DNA of 64,000 nucleotides from Sciscionella marina DSM 45152 (GTDB lineage Bacteria > Actinomycetota > Actinomycetes > Mycobacteriales > Pseudonocardiaceae), in NCBI RefSeq assembly GCF_000379465.1, contig NZ_KB905458.1:106844-170843 (forward strand), read 5' to 3'. Shown here piece by piece: positions 61,746-64,000 of the stretch. The position numbers and the translations under genes were made by a program. How positions within the stretch are numbered: the stretch's first letter is position 1; each line of letters opens with the position of its first letter. The notes under the pieces were generated by a model that was not told where the DNA came from, did no database searches, and worked only from the letters and a program-made list of their open reading frames with translations.

Positions 61746-62087
61746 TCAGGTATTGGAGAGCCGATCGCTGATCAACCGGTTCAAGCTGATGTCCTGCTCG
61801 GCCGCCTCCATGGCCAGCCTCCGATGCAGGCTTTCCGGGACCCGCACGTTGAACCGGCCCGAATAGCGTCGCTCGGCAAGCGGGGGCGGCACCTCCTCAC
61901 CGGTCGCGAGCATGTCCTCGATCGCTTCGGCAACCGCCTGCTCGACCCCGGAAAGTGCCCCCTGCTGGGTATCGGCGAGCCAGGAAAGCGAAGGCAGCTC
62001 GACACAGCTCCCGACGTATTCCTCGTCTTCGGCCGACCAGCTCACCCGGTAGGTGTAGTGGGTGGTGTCGATCCTTGGCTCACTCAC
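61746..62087 (-). CDS. hicB: HicB-like antitoxin
   Basis: This 113-residue protein has an N-terminal partial RNase-H-like HicB fold (YTYRVSWSAEDEEYVGSCVE, LPSLSWLADTQQGALSGVEQ) and a C-terminal ribbon-helix-helix (RYSGRFNVRVPESLHRRLAM, EAAEQDISLNRLISDRLS) for DNA binding. It neutralises HicA and represses the operon. GTG 62087 overlaps the hicA stop (GTGA). It converges on the amidohydrolase gene with a 4-nt gap. Confidence 0.88.
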   Translation of the reverse strand: MSEPRIDTTHYTYRVSWSAEDEEYVGSCVELPSLSWLADTQQGALSGVEQAVAEAIEDMLATGEEVPPPLAERRYSGRFNVRVPESLHRRLAMEAAEQDISLNRLISDRLSNT

Positions 62088-62332
62088 TCCTTTGCCTCCC
62101 ATCGCTCGATCGTCCGCAACACCTGCTTCACCTGGTAGGGCTTCGCCTGGCCGCGGAAGTCCTGCACACTCACCCGCGGATCGCCCGGCCACGGGGTCCG
62201 GAACACCGCATGCGATGTACCCGACTGCCTCGGCATACCGAAGTAGTGCACGCACACCTTCCACACGTCGGCGAACCGCACGTTCGACGGTGCGCGCCGC
62301 ATGGCGGCGACGATCGAAGCAACACTGGACAC
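62084..62332 (-). CDS. hicA: HicA-like toxin (mRNA interferase)
   Basis: This 82-residue protein has the double-stranded RNA-binding-like HicA fold with the catalytic His in RQSGTSHAVFRTPWPGD and a C-terminal basic region (QAKPYQVKQVLRTIERWEAK). HicA toxins cleave mRNA. The start is GTG 62332, 6 nt after a CATAAT -10, so the mRNA is probably leaderless; ATG 62302 is an alternative. Gene order hicA-hicB with overlap is typical. Confidence 0.85.
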   Translation of the reverse strand: MSSVASIVAAMRRAPSNVRFADVWKVCVHYFGMPRQSGTSHAVFRTPWPGDPRVSVQDFRGQAKPYQVKQVLRTIERWEAKE

Positions 62333-62373
62333 ATCGCCATTATGGTACCATTAATGGTACCATAATGGCGATG
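62332..62373. promoter_or_regulatory. 42-bp perfect palindrome at the hicAB promoter
   Basis: Two 21-bp arms, CATCGCCATTATGGTACCAT plus T and its reverse complement, meet without spacer at 62352/62353. Two ATGGTACCAT decamers lie 12 bp apart inside (62342-62351, 62354-62363). The palindrome covers the -10 and touches the hicA GTG, so a HicB tetramer on two sites is expected. Confidence 0.75.
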
Positions 62374-62405
62374 GCCGCGCGAATGGACCCTTCACGCGCA
62401 CAGCC

Positions 62406-63260
62406 CTAACCGGAAACCCGGGCGCCCACCGTTTCCAGGTTGGGGCGGACCGGATCGAACACGTCCACGTACAGCTCGGGGCGCATCCCGTGGCGGCGCC
62501 ACTCGCGTGGATACCCGAGCGAGGCCTCGACGTGCGGCACTCCGTCCACGGTGATGGTGCGCGGAATGTGCAGGTGCCCATAGACCACCGCGCGGGCATC
62601 GAACCGGCGCGCCCAGTCGCGGCTCTCGGTTGTTCCGCACCACTGCGCGAATTCGGGGTACCACAACACATCCGTGGGTTCGCGCACCAGCGGCCAGTGG
62701 TTCACCAGCACGGTGGGGCCGTCGATCTCGGCGAGGCGTTTTTCGGAGTACTCGATCCGGTCGGCGCACCATTCCGCGCGGCTCGGATAGGGATCAGGGT
62801 GCAGCAGATATTCGTCGGTGCACACCACTCCCGCCTTGTGCGCGATCGCCAGCCCCTCTTCACTGTCCCGCGCGCCCTGGGGACGGAAGCTGTAGTCGTA
62901 GAGGGTGAACAGCGGCGCGACGGTGAGCCCTTCGAACACCGGGAAGGGGTCCTCGGGCGTGTGCACGCCGAGCCCGCGGCAGAGCTCGACAAGCCGTTCG
63001 TACCGGGCGAGTCCGCGCAGTTCGCTCTCCTCGCTCGGATGCGTCCACAGCTCATGGTTACCGGGGACCCAGATCACCTCGGCGAACCGCTCGGCGAGCA
63101 GGCCGAGTGCCCATTCGACATCCGAGATCCGTTCGCCGACATCCCCGGCGACGATGAGCCAGTCGTTCCGATCGCGCGGGAGGATCTGTTCGCAGAGCTG
63201 CCGGTTCTCCTTGTGCCCGATGTGCAGATCACTGACCGCAAGCAGACTGGGTTGTGCCAC
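62406..63260 (-). CDS. Calcineurin-like metallophosphoesterase
   Basis: This 284-residue enzyme carries the five phosphoesterase blocks: SDLHIGH, IVAGDVGERI, VIWVPGNHELW, VLVNHWPLV and VVYGHLHIPR. The dinuclear metal site is intact. Substrate is unknown; similar actinobacterial proteins hydrolyse cyclic nucleotides or phosphorylated small molecules. The -10 TAACCT lies 6 nt before GTG 63260 and overlaps the prmC stop. It is 73 nt from the hicA start and shares the accessory block. Confidence 0.9.
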   Translation of the reverse strand: MAQPSLLAVSDLHIGHKENRQLCEQILPRDRNDWLIVAGDVGERISDVEWALGLLAERFAEVIWVPGNHELWTHPSEESELRGLARYERLVELCRGLGVHTPEDPFPVFEGLTVAPLFTLYDYSFRPQGARDSEEGLAIAHKAGVVCTDEYLLHPDPYPSRAEWCADRIEYSEKRLAEIDGPTVLVNHWPLVREPTDVLWYPEFAQWCGTTESRDWARRFDARAVVYGHLHIPRTITVDGVPHVEASLGYPREWRRHGMRPELYVDVFDPVRPNLETVGARVSG

Positions 63261-63266
63261 CCGGCC

Positions 63267-63272
63267 AGGTTA
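63267..63272 (-). promoter_or_regulatory. -10 element of the metallophosphoesterase gene
   Basis: TAACCT (minus strand) is 6 nt before GTG 63260 and overlaps the TAA of prmC; a leaderless transcript is predicted. Confidence 0.4.
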
Positions 63273-64000
63273 CGTGCTCGTGGTCCGGATCGCCGTCACG
63301 AACCGGGGTTTACCGGCCAGATCGGTGTGCCCAGTGACTTCGGTGAGTACCCGGCGTGCGGAGAGCAGCCCGGCGACGCCGTCCCCGTTGCTGTCGTCGT
63401 GTTCGATGGCCAGCGCCCCGCCCTCGCGCAGCAGCCGCGCGGCCACCCGCACCACCGAACGGATCACCTCGAGCCCGTCGGCCCCGGCGAACAAGGCCTG
63501 CGTGGGATCGTGGCGCACCTCGGGATCGAGCTCGGCGCCCTCGGGAATGTAGGGCGGGTTGCACACCACGAGGTCCGCCATCCCGTCGAACTCCGTGAAC
63601 AACCGCGGGTTGGACACATCGCCCGCGTACAGTTCCACCCTGCGGTCCCCTTCCGCGGCACAGGCATCGGCGTTGTGCCGGGCCCAGGCCAGCGCCACCT
63701 TGTCCAGTTCGAGGGCACACACCCGCGCGTCCGGGCGCTCGTGCGCGATGGCCAGCCCGAGCGCGCCCGAACCGGTGCACAGGTCGAACACCAGCGGCTG
63801 GGGGACCTCGGCGATCCTGCGCAGCGCCCAGTCGAGCAGCTGCTCGGTCTCCGGGCGCGGAACGAAAACACCGTTGCCCACCGCCACCTCGATCGAACCC
63901 ATCGCCGCGGTACCGAGGATGTGTTGCAGCGGAATACGTTTGGCTCGCTGTTCGACGAGTTTGCGCAACCGCTCGATATCGCCGGTATCGGCGAGCGGGG
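63270..64000 (-). CDS. prmC: Peptide chain release factor N5-glutamine methyltransferase, N-terminus beyond window edge
   Basis: The gene runs off the right edge; about 243 codons remain. FVPRPETEQLLDWALRRIAE is the start of the methyltransferase domain, VFDLCTGSGALGLAIAHERP is motif I and LVVCNPPYIPEGAEL carries the NPPY that binds the Gln side chain. PrmC methylates the GGQ loop of release factors 1 and 2. The frame is open to the window edge, so TTG 63968 is not the start. In related genomes tsaC follows directly; here 3.4 kb of accessory genes intervene. Confidence 0.93.
   Translation of the reverse strand, partial: PLADTGDIERLRKLVEQRAKRIPLQHILGTAAMGSIEVAVGNGVFVPRPETEQLLDWALRRIAEVPQPLVFDLCTGSGALGLAIAHERPDARVCALELDKVALAWARHNADACAAEGDRRVELYAGDVSNPRLFTEFDGMADLVVCNPPYIPEGAELDPEVRHDPTQALFAGADGLEVIRSVVRVAARLLREGGALAIEHDDSNGDGVAGLLSARRVLTEVTGHTDLAGKPRFVTAIRTTST

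Overview
The window is chromosomal DNA from a high-GC actinomycete. The evidence is the strong G/C bias at third codon positions, the frequent GTG starts, a purK-purE-fadE25 / TIGR03089 / LytR-CpsA-Psr / rmlB-rmlD neighbourhood like that of mycobacteria, a NucS mismatch endonuclease, a MurA with Asp in place of the fosfomycin-sensitive Cys, and a prmC-tsaC-wecA-atpI-atpBEFHAGDC backbone. Tandem DUF3558 lipoproteins and the absence of the mycobacterial b-delta fusion point to a Pseudonocardiales-like lineage; this placement is inference. At least a dozen genes have a -10 hexamer only 6-7 nt before the start codon, so leaderless mRNAs appear common.

Layout. 1-4.3 kb: ogt (cut by the left edge) coupled to an ECF sigma factor, a flavin monooxygenase with a divergent TetR regulator, a CxxCxG mini-protein, and trpS behind a tryptophan attenuator. 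4.3-9.7 kb: YciI-like protein, purK, purE, acyl-CoA dehydrogenase, a glutamate-synthase-domain protein. 9.7-16.8 kb: small membrane proteins, an 18-residue peptide, LysE exporter, TIGR03089 protein, oxidoreductase, LCP protein, rmlB, rmlD, methyltransferase. 16.8-18.55 kb: a 1.7-kb island bounded by 25-bp direct repeats, holding an unknown gene and an XRE-ImmA/IrrE metallopeptidase. 18.6-32.5 kb: a double-domain serine protease, fatty-acid enzymes, the PTS-type dihydroxyacetone kinase operon (dhaK-dhaL-dhaM), two DUF3558 lipoproteins, a sodium:solute symporter, nucS, a Nudix hydrolase, an enoyl-CoA hydratase, and a 19-bp repeat array between the last two.

32.5-49.2 kb: SEC-C protein, MFS transporter, MeaA-type B12 mutase, gamma-glutamyltransferase, a triple DnaA-box cluster, a two-component system beside a secreted Pro-rich protein, murA, cobalamin adenosyltransferase, a second LCP protein, and a FadR-type regulator divergent from a DUF3311-symporter-SDR-amidase catabolic operon. 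49.2-64 kb, mostly minus strand: DUF2550, the complete ATP synthase operon, wecA and tsaC, then an accessory block (MarR regulator with divergent amidohydrolase, HicAB toxin-antitoxin, metallophosphoesterase), then prmC running off the right edge.

The most unusual signals are: (i) the integrase-less mini-island; (ii) about 17 degenerate palindromic 19-bp units that fill a convergent intergenic gap; (iii) two homologous 28-codon mini-ORFs, each wedged with start/stop overlaps between genes of unrelated operons and each able to pair with the next gene's ribosome binding site; (iv) an ATP synthase operon encoding b, b' and delta separately; (v) a 42-bp perfect palindrome at the hicAB promoter.
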